64,000 bases of DNA, from assembly GCF_018882465.1 (NCBI RefSeq), contig NZ_JACVOK010000001.1, forward strand, positions 1,134,188 through 1,198,187, read 5' to 3'. The notes under the pieces were generated by a model that was not told where the DNA came from, searched no databases, and was given only the letters and a program-made list of their open reading frames with translations. Within the stretch, counting starts at the first letter, position 1; each line of letters opens with the position of its first letter. Positions 53,673 to 63,755 of the stretch are shown piece by piece. The DNA comes from Polynucleobacter sp. 73C-SIWE. GTDB lineage: Bacteria > Pseudomonadota > Gammaproteobacteria > Burkholderiales > Burkholderiaceae. The translations under genes and the position numbers were made by a program.

Positions 53673-55349
53673 CTATTTTGACAAGTTTGCCGCGAGTAAA
53701 GCCTCAATTTGAGGGGCCTCTACCCGCGTCATGAGGTGCTTATATGCCTGGATTGGGTTTTTGCTCGAAAGCGGCATATTGATATCGCTCCAGGATTGCG
53801 GTGGTAGCGAGAGGAATTCTTCAACGCCACTCGCAACCTGCGGAATCACTGGCTTGAGATAAAGGCTGAGCATACGGAAGGCTTCCAAGGTAACGCTACA
53901 AACGCGTTGCAAGTCCGCCTCTCGCTCTGGATCTTTGGCAATTTCCCAAGGTTTATTTTCGTCTACGAAACCATTGACCTTGTCAGCAAGCTCCATGATG
54001 GTACGCAATGCTTTAGCATATTCACGCCCTTCATAAAGCTCAGCAATTTTTTCACTGGATGCTGCAATTTCTTGGAGTAAAGGTGTATTCATCGCTGCGT
54101 CCGATACAACGCCACCAAAACGTTTTACCAAGAAGCCAGCGCTGCGACTAGCGATGTTAATGTACTTACCTAATAAATCACTATTGACTCGCGCAACAAA
54201 GTCTTGCAGATTCAGATCCAAATCTTCCATACTGTCATTGAGCTTGGTAGCGAAGTAATAGCGGAACCACTCAGGGTTAAAGCCGCACTTAATCACGCTA
54301 TTAGCAGAGATTAATGTGCCGCGTGACTTACTCATTTTCTCACCATCAACGGTTAAGAAGCCATGCGCAAATACATTGGTAGGCGTGCGGTAGCCAGAAA
54401 ACTTTAACGTCGCTGGCCAGAATAAGGTATGGAAATACAAAATATCTTTGCCAATGAAATGATATTGCTCAGTGCTTGTATCAGGCTTAACCCACTCATC
54501 AAAATTGAGGCCTTTGGCCTGGCAGTAATTGAGAAAGCTAGCGTAGTAACCAATCGGGGCATCAAGCCAGACATAGAAGTATTTACCTGGGGCATCGGGG
54601 ATCTCAAAGCCAAAATAGGGGGCATCTCGGGAGATATCCCAGTCGCCTAACTTACTTTCGCCTGGCTGGCCAACCCACTCTTTCATCTTATTGCGAGCTT
54701 CAGGTTGTAGCGGTGTTTTTACTTGAGTCCATTCACGCAAAAATTCTTCGCAGCGGGGGTCGGATAATTTGAAGAAATAGTGATCAGAAATCTTTTTGAT
54801 GGGTGTTGCACCGCTGACTACGGAAAATGGATTCTTTAAATCAGTGGGAGAATAGGTCGCGCCACATTTTTCACAGTTGTCACCGTATTGATCTTTTGCG
54901 CCGCACTTGGGGCATTCGCCCTTAATGAAGCGGTCCGGTAAAAACATTTCTTTGACGGGATCGTAAGCTTGTTCAATCGCGCGCTTTTCAATCAATCCTG
55001 CATCGCGTAACTTGAGATAAATACTCTGAGCTAGTTTTTCATTCTCAGGGCTATCGGTGGTGTAGTAGTTATCAAATGAGATGAGGAAGTTGTCAAAGTC
55101 ACGCTTATGTTCTTTCCAAACATTGGCGATTAACTCCTTGGGTGTGATGCCTTCTTTTTCCGCACGCAACATAATCGGAGTGCCGTGAGTGTCATCTGCA
55201 CCAACGTAGTGAACCTCATGCCCACGCATCCGTTGAAAGCGTACCCAGATATCGGTTTGCACATACTCCACCAAATGGCCGATATGGATTTGACCATTGG
55301 CATAAGGCAAGGCTGAGGTGACAAGAAGGCGACGCTGGGGGCTGCTCAT
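53673..55349 (-). CDS. metG: Methionyl-tRNA synthetase, short form
   Basis: A 558-residue class I synthetase. HIGH is in [14 protein letters not shown], the zinc finger is [21 protein letters not shown] (two CxxC pairs near residue 147), KMSKS is in [12 protein letters not shown] near 338, and the anticodon-binding helical domain ends the protein ([33 protein letters not shown]). The C-terminal EMAP-II-like tRNA-binding domain of about 110 residues found in longer MetG forms, such as that of E. coli, is absent: the stop comes right after the helical domain. It is first in a group with DUF3460, scpA and panC. Confidence 0.95.
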   Translation of the reverse strand: MSSPQRRLLVTSALPYANGQIHIGHLVEYVQTDIWVRFQRMRGHEVHYVGADDTHGTPIMLRAEKEGITPKELIANVWKEHKRDFDNFLISFDNYYTTDSPENEKLAQSIYLKLRDAGLIEKRAIEQAYDPVKEMFLPDRFIKGECPKCGAKDQYGDNCEKCGATYSPTDLKNPFSVVSGATPIKKISDHYFFKLSDPRCEEFLREWTQVKTPLQPEARNKMKEWVGQPGESKLGDWDISRDAPYFGFEIPDAPGKYFYVWLDAPIGYYASFLNYCQAKGLNFDEWVKPDTSTEQYHFIGKDILYFHTLFWPATLKFSGYRTPTNVFAHGFLTVDGEKMSKSRGTLISANSVIKCGFNPEWFRYYFATKLNDSMEDLDLNLQDFVARVNSDLLGKYINIASRSAGFLVKRFGGVVSDAAMNTPLLQEIAASSEKIAELYEGREYAKALRTIMELADKVNGFVDENKPWEIAKDPEREADLQRVCSVTLEAFRMLSLYLKPVIPQVASGVEEFLSLPPQSWSDINMPLSSKNPIQAYKHLMTRVEAPQIEALLAANLSK

Positions 55350-55501
55350 GTAATGCGGACTTAAATAAGAAGGTTAAATTAGGGGTAATACGCAATTATG
55401 CAAGCTTGTGCAGTGATTTTAGTCTGCGGTTAAAGTAAACACCGCGAAGTCTGCATAAATCCCGATAAACTCCCATTTCTACTCGAATCAGAAAGCGTTT
55501 C

Positions 55502-56341
55502 ATGGCCGTAACACCCAATATTCAGATGTCTAGTGCCTCGGTACCTTTGGTACATGAGGTGGAGATATTGGATGAGGCAGGTAGGAAAAAGCTAAGTCAT
55601 ATCCCCGGGGAGCGCTCCTTGACCATTTATTTGGACAAGCGCGAGGTTGTTACTTTGATGACCCTGGGAAGTGCTCCTGAGGCCCTGGTACTTGGGTATT
55701 TGCGTAATCAGCGTTTAGTAGAATCCCCGGACGATATCGAAAGTATTCAGGTTGATTGGGAGACGGACTCTGCAGCAGTCAAGACTCGCCGCAGCACTGT
55801 TGATATTGAGGCCCTAACCAGCAAGAGGGTTGTCACTACGGGTTGCGGCCAGGGCACGATGTTTGGTGGTCTGATGGAAGAGATGTCGGAGATTCGTTTA
55901 CCTGGTGGGCCTAAATTATCCCAAGAGGCAATAGTTGCCTTGATTGACGCGATTCGGGTTCACGATTCAATCTATAAAAAGTCTGGATCCGTCCATGCTT
56001 GTGCGGTATTTGAGAGAGAGGGCGACGATGGAGTTCGACTCCTTCACTTTATTGAGGATGTAGGTCGCCACAATGCGGTCGATTCAATTTCTGGTCTGAT
56101 GTGGCTGGCCAATAAGCCCGGTAAAGATTTAATCTTTTTTACTACCGGTCGCTTAACTTCGGAAATGGTTATTAAAGGGGCCCAAATGGGCGTCCCCTTT
56201 CTCCTAACCCGCTCAGGAGTGACTCTGATGGGCTTGGAGCTGGCTCGTAAAACCAACCTTACCATTCTGTCTCGCTGCTCCGGAAAACACTTTGAGATCT
56301 ACAACGCCCCTGAGCGAGTGATTTTTACCCAAAATACCTAA
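55502..56341 (+). CDS. fdhD: Formate dehydrogenase accessory sulfurtransferase FdhD
   Basis: A 279-residue protein needed to insert a sulfido ligand on the Mo/W-bis-MGD cofactor of formate dehydrogenase. ERSLTIYLDKREVVTLMTLGSAPEALVLGYL, the cysteine loop VTTGCGQGTMFGG, VHACAVF, DVGRHNAVDSI, FTTGRLTSEMVIKGAQMG and VPFLLTRSG are typical. The cysteine loop has a single Cys (CGQG) in place of the CxxC of E. coli FdhD. No formate dehydrogenase gene is in the window, but formate is the end product of the oxalate pathway 4 kb away. Confidence 0.93.
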   Translation: MAVTPNIQMSSASVPLVHEVEILDEAGRKKLSHIPGERSLTIYLDKREVVTLMTLGSAPEALVLGYLRNQRLVESPDDIESIQVDWETDSAAVKTRRSTVDIEALTSKRVVTTGCGQGTMFGGLMEEMSEIRLPGGPKLSQEAIVALIDAIRVHDSIYKKSGSVHACAVFEREGDDGVRLLHFIEDVGRHNAVDSISGLMWLANKPGKDLIFFTTGRLTSEMVIKGAQMGVPFLLTRSGVTLMGLELARKTNLTILSRCSGKHFEIYNAPERVIFTQNT

Positions 56342-56404
56342 TTTTTAAGGCCTCGGACCTCGATAAATGAGGGGTTGGGCTGGCGAAGGTTTTACAATTC
56401 GTCT

Positions 56405-56971
56405 ATGACTATTAAATCTGACCACTGGATCCGCCGCATGGGCGAGCAAGGCATGATCAGCCCGTTTGAACCTGGACAAATTCGCGAAGACGCCGCTGGC
56501 AACAAAATTGTTAGTTATGGCACATCAAGCTATGGCTATGACATTCGTTGCGCAGATGAATTCAAGATTTTTACGAACATCAATAGCACCATTGTTGATC
56601 CGAAGAATTTCGATGAACAGTCCTTTGTTGATTTCAAGGGTGATGTTTGTATCATTCCGCCAAATTCATTTGCTTTGGCTAGAACGGTTGAGTATTTCAA
56701 GATTCCACGCAGTGTATTAACTGTTTGCGTTGGTAAGAGTACCTATGCCCGTTGCGGCATTATTGTGAACGTCACTCCATTCGAGCCAGAGTGGGAAGGA
56801 TATGTCACTCTAGAGTTTTCTAACACCACGCCATTACCTGCAAAGATTTATGCAGGTGAGGGATGTGCGCAAGTTCTGTTTTTTGAGAGCGATGAAGTCT
56901 GTGGCACATCATATAAAGATCGCGGTGGTAAGTATCAAGGTCAGCGGGGCGTAACCCTGCCCAAGACCTAA
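56405..56971 (+). CDS. dcd: dCTP deaminase
   Basis: A 188-residue trimeric enzyme converting dCTP to dUTP. It begins [18 protein letters not shown]; other marks are [57 protein letters not shown] with the catalytic Arg/Glu region, and [14 protein letters not shown]. An in-frame Met ten residues upstream is not conserved. It lies 63 bases after fdhD and 13 before the channel gene, all in one direction. Confidence 0.97.
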   Translation: MTIKSDHWIRRMGEQGMISPFEPGQIREDAAGNKIVSYGTSSYGYDIRCADEFKIFTNINSTIVDPKNFDEQSFVDFKGDVCIIPPNSFALARTVEYFKIPRSVLTVCVGKSTYARCGIIVNVTPFEPEWEGYVTLEFSNTTPLPAKIYAGEGCAQVLFFESDEVCGTSYKDRGGKYQGQRGVTLPKT

Positions 56972-56984
56972 GCTATTCTCGGTA

Positions 56985-57899
56985 GTGCGTAAATTTCTCA
57001 TCAATCGCAGCCCTGCGCGCATTGACTTAGATGAGTATCGCGCAACCCTTACGCGCTCTGAAGTAGCGCGTCCAGAAAATAATTTCTACCACTGGCTCCT
57101 AGGTACAAGCTGGACCAGCTTCTTACTGCTCGTCATCGCGGTGTATTTGGGCGCCAATCTTCTATTTGCATTTGCTTACCTTGCTTGTGGTGATGGTGCA
57201 ATTACGCATGCGCAACCTGGTTCGCTCCTAGATGTTTTTTTCTTCAGTGTGCAAACTATGGCAACGATTGGTTATGGTCGTATGACACCAGTGGGTTCTT
57301 GGCCTAATGCGATTGTGACCTTTGAGGCATTTTTTGGTATTGTCTATTCTGCTTTAATGACGGGGCTAGCCTTTGCACGCTTTACAAGACCCACTGCTGG
57401 TGTGCGCTTTTCTAAAGTGGCAGTAGTTGGTAATCACGATGGCACTAGGACCCTAAAGTTCAGAGTTGCCAATGATCGGAGTTCCCATATTGTTGAGGCC
57501 CAGCTGCGACTGTGGCTCATTGCCGAAAGCATGACCTCAGAAGGGGAGCGCTATCGTCGATCTGTCGAGCTGCCTTTGCATCGCTCTGAGAGTCCGGTCT
57601 TCTCTCTAACTTGGATGGCAATGCATAGCATTGATGGGACTAGCGCTTTAAGTGAGTATTTAGGTAATAGTGCCCTCGATGGCAATTGGCACCTATTGAT
57701 TACCTTTACTGGCTACCATGAGAGCCTTGCAAACCAGGTTTATGCTCGCCATGTTTACTTACCTAGAGATGTCCAGCAAAATGCGACATTTATCGATATA
57801 GTCACGGTTTCGCCAGGCGGAGGTCGGGTGATTGATCTTAGTAATTTTGAGAAGTGGGTTCCGAATACATCGGACCGAACAGCAGGGGAGTTTTTATGA
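56985..57899 (+). CDS. Inward-rectifier-type potassium channel (KirBac-like)
   Basis: A 304-residue protein with a slide-helix region, two membrane helices around a pore loop with selectivity filter TIGYG (residues 94-98, in QTMATIGYGRMTP), and a cytoplasmic immunoglobulin-like Kir domain (about 140-285; FRVANDRSSHIVEAQLRLWL). The start is GTG at 56985, just after dcd. The stop overlaps the following decarboxylase start by four bases (ATGA), so the two proteins are made from coupled translation. That pairing suggests a shared role, for example in pH or polyamine-related control of the channel; this is inference. Confidence 0.93.
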   Translation: MRKFLINRSPARIDLDEYRATLTRSEVARPENNFYHWLLGTSWTSFLLLVIAVYLGANLLFAFAYLACGDGAITHAQPGSLLDVFFFSVQTMATIGYGRMTPVGSWPNAIVTFEAFFGIVYSALMTGLAFARFTRPTAGVRFSKVAVVGNHDGTRTLKFRVANDRSSHIVEAQLRLWLIAESMTSEGERYRRSVELPLHRSESPVFSLTWMAMHSIDGTSALSEYLGNSALDGNWHLLITFTGYHESLANQVYARHVYLPRDVQQNATFIDIVTVSPGGGRVIDLSNFEKWVPNTSDRTAGEFL

Positions 57900-60163
57900 A
57901 ATTTCGTTTCCCAATCATCATTATTGATGAGGACTTTCGTTCCGAAAATATTTCGGGTTCGGGTATTCGCGACCTAGCTGAAGCCATCGAGCAAGAGGGC
58001 ATGGAAGTGATCGGCTTAACAAGCTACGGTGACTTAACTTCTTTTGCACAACAAGCATCCCGCGCATCTTCTTTCATCGTTTCAATTGATGATGAAGAGT
58101 TTGATTCCGATTCTGAAGATCATGACCTTCCCGCGTTAAATAATTTGCGCGCCTTTATTACTGAAGTGCGTAAACGTAATGAAGATATTCCTATCTTCTT
58201 GTATGGCGAGACGCGTACCTCACGTCATATGCCCAATGATATTTTGCGTGAATTGCACGGTTTCATTCATATGAATGAAGACACTCCAGAATTTGTAGCG
58301 CGCCACATTATTCGCGAAGCAAAGGTATATCTTGATTCTTTGGCGCCACCATTCTTTCGCGCATTAACGAATTACGCTTCCGAGGGCTCTTACTCTTGGC
58401 ATTGCCCTGGTCACTCAGGTGGTGTTGCCTTCCTAAAGAGTCCGGTTGGCCGAATGTTCCATCAGTTCTTTGGTGAGAACATGCTACGCGCTGACGTTTG
58501 TAACGCCGTAGAAGAGCTCGGTCAGCTGCTAGACCATACTGGGCCAGTGCTACAGAGCGAGCGCAATGCCGCCCGCATCTTCAATGCCGACCATTTGTTC
58601 TTTGTTACTAACGGCACATCTACATCTAACAAAATTGTTTGGCACTCCACCGTTGCTCCTGGAGACGTGGTACTAGTAGACCGAAATTGTCATAAATCTG
58701 TGATTCATTCGATCACGATGATGGGTGCAATCCCAATTTTCTTAATGCCAACTCGCAATCACCTTGGTATTATTGGCCCAATTCCTAAAGAAGAGTTTGA
58801 GTGGGCTAATATCAAGAAAAAGATTGATGCCAACCCATTTATTAAGAATAAAAACGTAGTGCCACGCGTGATGACGCTGACCCAAAGCACCTATGACGGT
58901 ATTGTTTATAACGTCGAGATGATCAAGGATATGCTTGATGGAAAAGTGGATTCTTTGCACTTTGATGAAGCGTGGTTACCGCATGCTGCATTCCATCCTT
59001 TCTATAAGGATATGCATGCGATTGGCTCTGATCGCAAGCGCACCAAAAAGAGTTTGATGTTTGCGACTCAGTCGACCCATAAGTTGCTCGCTGGCTTGTC
59101 ACAGGCTTCGCAAGTATTGGTTCAAGACGCTGAAGAGACTAAGTTGGATCGTGATTGCTTTAATGAAGCGTATTTAATGCACACCTCTACTAGCCCGCAG
59201 TACGCCATTATTGCTTCTTGTGACGTTTCGGCTGCCATGATGGAATCGCCTGGAGGCACTACCTTAGTCGAAGAGTCGATTGCTGAAGCAATGGACTTCC
59301 GTCGCGCGATGCGTGAGGTAGATGACAAGTTTGGCGCTGATTGGTGGTTTAAGGTCTGGGGCCCAGATCACTTAGCGGATGAGGGCATTGGCGAGCGTTC
59401 AGACTGGATTTTGGAGCCCAATGCATCTTGGCATGACTTTGGTAAGTTGGCTGAAGACTTTAATATGCTGGATCCGATTAAGGCCACAGTCGTTACTCCA
59501 GGATTGGATATCGAAGGTCACTTTGGCTCAATGGGTATCCCCGCAAGCATTGTGACGAAGTATCTTGCTGAACATGGAGTGATTGTTGAGAAGTGCGGTC
59601 TGTACTCTTTCTTCATTATGTTTACGATCGGTATTACTAAAGGTCGCTGGAATACGCTCGTAACGGAACTGCAACAGTTCAAAGATCACTTTGATAAGAA
59701 TGCGCCCTTATGGAAAGTACTTCCTGAGTTCGTTGCGAAGCACCCACGCTATGAACGTGTTGGCTTGAAAGATATTTGCCAACAGATCCATGAGTTCTAT
59801 AAGGGTCGTGATGTAGCCCGCATGACTACTGAGATGTACACCTCCGATATGGTTCCAGCTATGATGCCTTCTGAGGCTTGGGCCAAGATGGCGCATAAAG
59901 AAGTTGATCGTGTGCCGCTTGATCAATTAGAGGGGCGCGTAACGGCAATGTTGGTAACGCCATACCCACCAGGTATTCCACTCTTGATTCCAGGTGAGCG
60001 TTTTAACAAGCGTATCGTTGACTATCTCTACTTCGCCAGAGACTTTAATCAGAAGTTTCCGGGCTTCGAAACGGATATTCATGGCCTAGTGAAAGTGGAT
60101 GTCGATGGACGCAGTGAATACTACGTTGATTGCGTCAGACAAGAGCGCGATATTACGCTTTAA
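57896..60163 (+). CDS. PLP-dependent arginine/lysine/ornithine decarboxylase (fold type III-like, AdiA/LdcC family)
   Basis: A 755-residue protein, the same length as E. coli AdiA. The N-terminal response-regulator-like wing domain (about 1-125: FPIIIIDEDFRSENISGSG) is followed by the PLP domain with YSWHCPGHSGGVAF, FVTNGTSTSNKIVWHSTVAPGD, LHFDEAWLPHAAF and the PLP lysine in ATQSTHKLLAGLSQ, then the C-terminal domain with VIPYPPGIP-type block (VTPYPPGIPLLIPGERF). It consumes a proton per turnover and makes agmatine, cadaverine or putrescine. Arginine is likely from length but lysine or ornithine cannot be ruled out. No cognate antiporter (AdiC/CadB type) is adjacent; the coupled gene is a K+ channel. 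Confidence 0.92.
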   Translation: MKFRFPIIIIDEDFRSENISGSGIRDLAEAIEQEGMEVIGLTSYGDLTSFAQQASRASSFIVSIDDEEFDSDSEDHDLPALNNLRAFITEVRKRNEDIPIFLYGETRTSRHMPNDILRELHGFIHMNEDTPEFVARHIIREAKVYLDSLAPPFFRALTNYASEGSYSWHCPGHSGGVAFLKSPVGRMFHQFFGENMLRADVCNAVEELGQLLDHTGPVLQSERNAARIFNADHLFFVTNGTSTSNKIVWHSTVAPGDVVLVDRNCHKSVIHSITMMGAIPIFLMPTRNHLGIIGPIPKEEFEWANIKKKIDANPFIKNKNVVPRVMTLTQSTYDGIVYNVEMIKDMLDGKVDSLHFDEAWLPHAAFHPFYKDMHAIGSDRKRTKKSLMFATQSTHKLLAGLSQASQVLVQDAEETKLDRDCFNEAYLMHTSTSPQYAIIASCDVSAAMMESPGGTTLVEESIAEAMDFRRAMREVDDKFGADWWFKVWGPDHLADEGIGERSDWILEPNASWHDFGKLAEDFNMLDPIKATVVTPGLDIEGHFGSMGIPASIVTKYLAEHGVIVEKCGLYSFFIMFTIGITKGRWNTLVTELQQFKDHFDKNAPLWKVLPEFVAKHPRYERVGLKDICQQIHEFYKGRDVARMTTEMYTSDMVPAMMPSEAWAKMAHKEVDRVPLDQLEGRVTAMLVTPYPPGIPLLIPGERFNKRIVDYLYFARDFNQKFPGFETDIHGLVKVDVDGRSEYYVDCVRQERDITL

Positions 60164-60182
60164 AGTTTCTTGAGACTTGAAT

Positions 60183-60213
60183 GAAAAATGCCCTGCAGAA
60201 GCGGGGATTTTTA
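60183..60213. terminator. Bidirectional terminator between decarboxylase and dctM
   Basis: CCCTGC and GCGGGG form a six-pair stem with an AGAA loop, flanked by AAAAAT on the left and ATTTTT on the right, so it can stop transcription from both converging genes. The right T-run touches the dctM stop codon. Confidence 0.8.
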
Positions 60214-61740
60214 TTTAACTGGCTTATCCAACTGAAACGTCACCGGCGCATCCTCATCCAGTTTACTGGGCGAATCTGATTTGGATTCTTCACCAGCCGT
60301 GAAGTTAAAGTCCTGACTTTGAACAACAGCCGCCGGTTTATCCAATAGCGTTGTCACTAACGCAGGGAAGGCAATGACTACTGCCACCATGATGAGTTGT
60401 AATCCTACCCAAGGCAATGCACCCCAATAGATATCGCTGCTCTTCACTTCTTTTGGAGCCACACCCCTGAGATAGAAGAGAGCAAAGCCAAACGGCGGGT
60501 GCATGAATGAGGTTTGCATGTTGACGCAGAGCATCACCCCAAACCAGACAAGCGCAGCACTTGCAGCTGCCTGCGGATTGCCATTCATAGAATCTAGCAG
60601 TACAGGCGATAGTAATTTCACGGCTACAGGCGCAAGCATCGGCACGATAATGAATGCAATTTCAAAGAAGTCCAGGAAGAACGCCAAGAAAAAGACAAAG
60701 AGGTTAACAATGATTAAGAAACCAACCCAGCCGCCAGGCAAATCTGCAAAGAGCGCCTCAACCCATTGCCCGCCATCTACTCCCTGAAAAACTACCGAGA
60801 AACAAGTCGATCCAATCAAAATAAAGACCACCATCGCAGTAATGCGCATGGTGTTTTGATAAGCCTCCTGAATCAAACCTCTGAGGTTTGTAATACTGGC
60901 TCTACGCAGCCAAGCTAAAAGTAATGCACCCATAGCACCCATAGCGCCTGACTCTGTTGGGGTCGCAATACCAGTCATGATGGTGCCCAGAACTAAAAAG
61001 ATCAGCACTGCCGATGGAATGATTCCCAGAAGACATTTTTTCCAGAGTGCCCAGCCCTTTAGCGTGAGATCGCTCTCTGGAGCTACTGGTAAATAATCTG
61101 GTCGAATCCGACTTAAGAAAAATGTATAGAGCACAAATAGGGCAATCTGCAGCAGTGAGGGTCCCCAAGCGCCAAGATACATGCTGCCAACATCAGCGCT
61201 ACCACTTTGAGTCTTGAGTTGATCTGCTAACACAATCAGAACTAGGGATGGGGGTACTAATTGGGTAATTGTCCCAGACGCTGCCAGAACGCCCGTGGCA
61301 TATCGCATGTTATAGCCATAACGCATCATGACTGGGAGAGCAATCATTGCCATAGCAATGACCTGAGCAGCTACAGTGCCAGTAATAGCACCGAGAATAA
61401 ATCCCACGATGATGACTGAGTAACCCAATCCACCTCGCACTCTGCCAAACAGTTGCCCCATAGAATCGAGCATCTCTTCAGCCAGGCCGCAGCGTTCAAG
61501 AATCGCACCCATAAAGGTAAAGAATGGAATCGCTAGCAGTAGATCATTCGCCAGCACGCTACCAAAGATGCGCTGCGGAATGGCTTGCAAAAATGGCATG
61601 CCAAAGAAACCTTCGCTGATAGCTATTGCTGAAAAGAATAAAGCGGCAGCCATCAGGGAGAATGCCACCGGAAAGCCGATCAGCATAAAGACGATCAGGC
61701 CAGCAAACATCAGGGGAGGCATCCACTCCAATGGAATCAT
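60211..61740 (-). CDS. TRAP transporter large permease (DctM-type)
   Basis: A 509-residue inner-membrane protein with about 13 helices, the conducting subunit of a TRAP carboxylate/organic acid transporter. GLIVFMLIGFPVAFSLMAAALFF, LLLAIPFFTFMGAILERCGLAEEM, GATGTVAAQ-like AITGTVAAQVIAMAMIALPVM and PPSLVLIVLADQ are family motifs. It is longer than the usual 430 residues, by internal loops and a polar C-terminal tail of about 50 residues. It overlaps dctQ by four bases. No DctP binding protein gene is adjacent, so the substrate is unknown. Confidence 0.92.
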   Translation of the reverse strand: MIPLEWMPPLMFAGLIVFMLIGFPVAFSLMAAALFFSAIAISEGFFGMPFLQAIPQRIFGSVLANDLLLAIPFFTFMGAILERCGLAEEMLDSMGQLFGRVRGGLGYSVIIVGFILGAITGTVAAQVIAMAMIALPVMMRYGYNMRYATGVLAASGTITQLVPPSLVLIVLADQLKTQSGSADVGSMYLGAWGPSLLQIALFVLYTFFLSRIRPDYLPVAPESDLTLKGWALWKKCLLGIIPSAVLIFLVLGTIMTGIATPTESGAMGAMGALLLAWLRRASITNLRGLIQEAYQNTMRITAMVVFILIGSTCFSVVFQGVDGGQWVEALFADLPGGWVGFLIIVNLFVFFLAFFLDFFEIAFIIVPMLAPVAVKLLSPVLLDSMNGNPQAAASAALVWFGVMLCVNMQTSFMHPPFGFALFYLRGVAPKEVKSSDIYWGALPWVGLQLIMVAVVIAFPALVTTLLDKPAAVVQSQDFNFTAGEESKSDSPSKLDEDAPVTFQLDKPVK

Positions 61741-62288
61741 TGCATTGGCTTTTCATAACGAAGATCTTCAGCGGGCAAAGTAGTTTCGCCTTTGAGTACG
61801 CCAACTCTTTTGATGATCTCTGATAAACCTTGCAGGCTCAACATGAAGAAACCAAATGGCACAACAAATTTAATAGGGTAACGCGCTAAGCCACCAGAAT
61901 TAGAAGAATGCTCCATGACTAACCATGATGGATAAAAGAGGGTTGTCCATGAGAGCCAAGTAAACAGCATGCAAGCTGGCATTAAGAATAGAACTAAGCC
62001 AAATAAATCCACCCAAATACGACCGCGATCCGAAAGGCGTGAGTAAATTAAATCAACTCGCACATGCTCATTACGTTTGAGTGTGTAGGCTGCGCCCAAC
62101 ATGACTGCGGCGCTAAATAAATACCATTGCAGCTCAAGAGGCCAGTTATTGCTGATATCTAGGCCGTAGCGAAGTAGGGCATTGCTTGCCGAGACTACGC
62201 AAGACAGTAGGATCATGATGCTGGCAGCTTTACCCAGCAGTTGGTTTACGCGATCAATACCCGCAGATAGCTTGGACCAAAACCCCAT
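61737..62288 (-). CDS. TRAP transporter small permease (DctQ-type)
   Basis: A 183-residue four-helix membrane protein. ASIMILLSCVVSASNALLRYGLDI, ELQWYLFSAAVMLGAAYTLKRNEHVRVDLI and FVVPFGFFMLSLQGLSEIIKR match the DctQ family, in which the RNEHVRVDLI block is highly conserved. It precedes and overlaps the large permease gene and starts five bases after argH, so it may be co-transcribed with argH. Confidence 0.92.
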   Translation of the reverse strand: MGFWSKLSAGIDRVNQLLGKAASIMILLSCVVSASNALLRYGLDISNNWPLELQWYLFSAAVMLGAAYTLKRNEHVRVDLIYSRLSDRGRIWVDLFGLVLFLMPACMLFTWLSWTTLFYPSWLVMEHSSNSGGLARYPIKFVVPFGFFMLSLQGLSEIIKRVGVLKGETTLPAEDLRYEKPMQ

Positions 62289-62293
62289 GCGAT

Positions 62294-63712
62294 CTAGAGG
62301 TCTGCACGACCCCGTTTGATGGCAGCCAGTACTTGAGAAGGTGCGGTGCCTCCAGCGTGCTGGCGTGATTGCACAGAGCCATCAACTGTCAGTAAGGCAA
62401 AGACGTCGTCGCTGATGAGTTCAGGACGGTTATCAAGACCACAGGCAAAGCGTAATTCTGAAAGACTCAAGTCAGTAAGCATGCAGTTTCTGCCCACACA
62501 GGCCTTCACTGCATGTGCAACGGCTTCATGCGCATCACGGAAGGCGAGACCTTTTTTAACCAAGTAATCCGCTAAGTCAGTTGCTGTTGCAAAGCCTTCC
62601 TCAGCGGCAGCTTTCATGACATCTGCTTTAACTTCGATATGTGGAACCATATCAGCAAAAATACGCAAGGTATCTTGCACGGTATCGACCGCATCAAATA
62701 AAGGCTCTTTATCTTCTTGGTTATCTTTGTTGTAGGCGAGCGGCTGACTCTTCATGAGTGTTAATAGGGACATGAGGTCGCCGTAGACTCGACCAGTCTT
62801 GCCACGCGCTAGTTCAGGAACATCAGGATTCTTTTTCTGCGGCATGATGGAGCTGCCAGTGCAGAAACGATCTGGCAGATCAATAAAGCCAAAACGTGGG
62901 CTGAGCCAAAGCACGAGCTCTTCGGAGAGACGTGACACATGCATCATCAAGATGGATGCGAAGGCGCAGAACTCAATTGCAAAATCCCGATCAGACACGG
63001 CATCCAATGAGTTATTGCAAATACCATCAAAGCCTAGTGCCTTAGCCACTTGCTCCCGATCAATGGGGTAAGTGGTGCCAGCTAAAGCAGCAGCACCCAG
63101 AGGAAGACGATTAAAGCGTGCACGCAAATCAGCTAAGCGACTAGCATCACGACTAAACATTTCGAAATAGGCCATGAGGTGATGACCAAAAGTAATAGGT
63201 TGTGCAACTTGCAGATGAGTATGGCCAGGCATGATGGTGCTAGCATGCTTTTCTGCTAAATCTAAGAGAGCGGTGCGTAAGGTTTTGAGGGTGGCGGAAA
63301 TTTCATCAACGCTACCACGTAACCATAAACGTAAATCGGTAGCTACTTGGTCATTACGTGAACGACCAGTATGTAAACGCTTTCCTGCATCGCCAACTAA
63401 TTCAGTCAGGCGTGCTTCAATATTGAGATGAACATCTTCTAGTGCTATTTGCCAATTAAACTGGCCAGACTCAATCTCACTCTTGATTTGAGCCATACCC
63501 TTTTGGATATCAGCCAAATCTTGAGCGCTAATAATCTTTTGAGCCGCCAACATTTGGGCGTGAGCCAAGGAGCCAGCAATATCGACCATGGCAAAGCGCT
63601 GATCAAAGCCAATAGAAGCGGTATAACGCTGGACAAGTTCGTCGACTGGTTCGTCAAAACGGGCCGACCAAGCTTGGGCTTTGTTGGCTAAGGAATTTTT
63701 AGATGAGCTCAT
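62294..63712 (-). CDS. argH: Argininosuccinate lyase
   Basis: A 472-residue enzyme of the fumarase/aspartase superfamily: argininosuccinate to arginine and fumarate. The start [19 protein letters not shown] is preferred; an upstream in-frame extension to 63844 would run antisense through hemC. Family marks are [47 protein letters not shown], and the signature [20 protein letters not shown] with the catalytic Ser. It supplies arginine, a possible substrate of the decarboxylase at 57896. Divergent from hemC, 43 bases apart. Confidence 0.97.
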   Translation of the reverse strand: MSSSKNSLANKAQAWSARFDEPVDELVQRYTASIGFDQRFAMVDIAGSLAHAQMLAAQKIISAQDLADIQKGMAQIKSEIESGQFNWQIALEDVHLNIEARLTELVGDAGKRLHTGRSRNDQVATDLRLWLRGSVDEISATLKTLRTALLDLAEKHASTIMPGHTHLQVAQPITFGHHLMAYFEMFSRDASRLADLRARFNRLPLGAAALAGTTYPIDREQVAKALGFDGICNNSLDAVSDRDFAIEFCAFASILMMHVSRLSEELVLWLSPRFGFIDLPDRFCTGSSIMPQKKNPDVPELARGKTGRVYGDLMSLLTLMKSQPLAYNKDNQEDKEPLFDAVDTVQDTLRIFADMVPHIEVKADVMKAAAEEGFATATDLADYLVKKGLAFRDAHEAVAHAVKACVGRNCMLTDLSLSELRFACGLDNRPELISDDVFALLTVDGSVQSRQHAGGTAPSQVLAAIKRGRADL

Positions 63713-63755
63713 AAACACAGTATATTGGTGTAGGTCTTTGATTATTTTAAATGCT

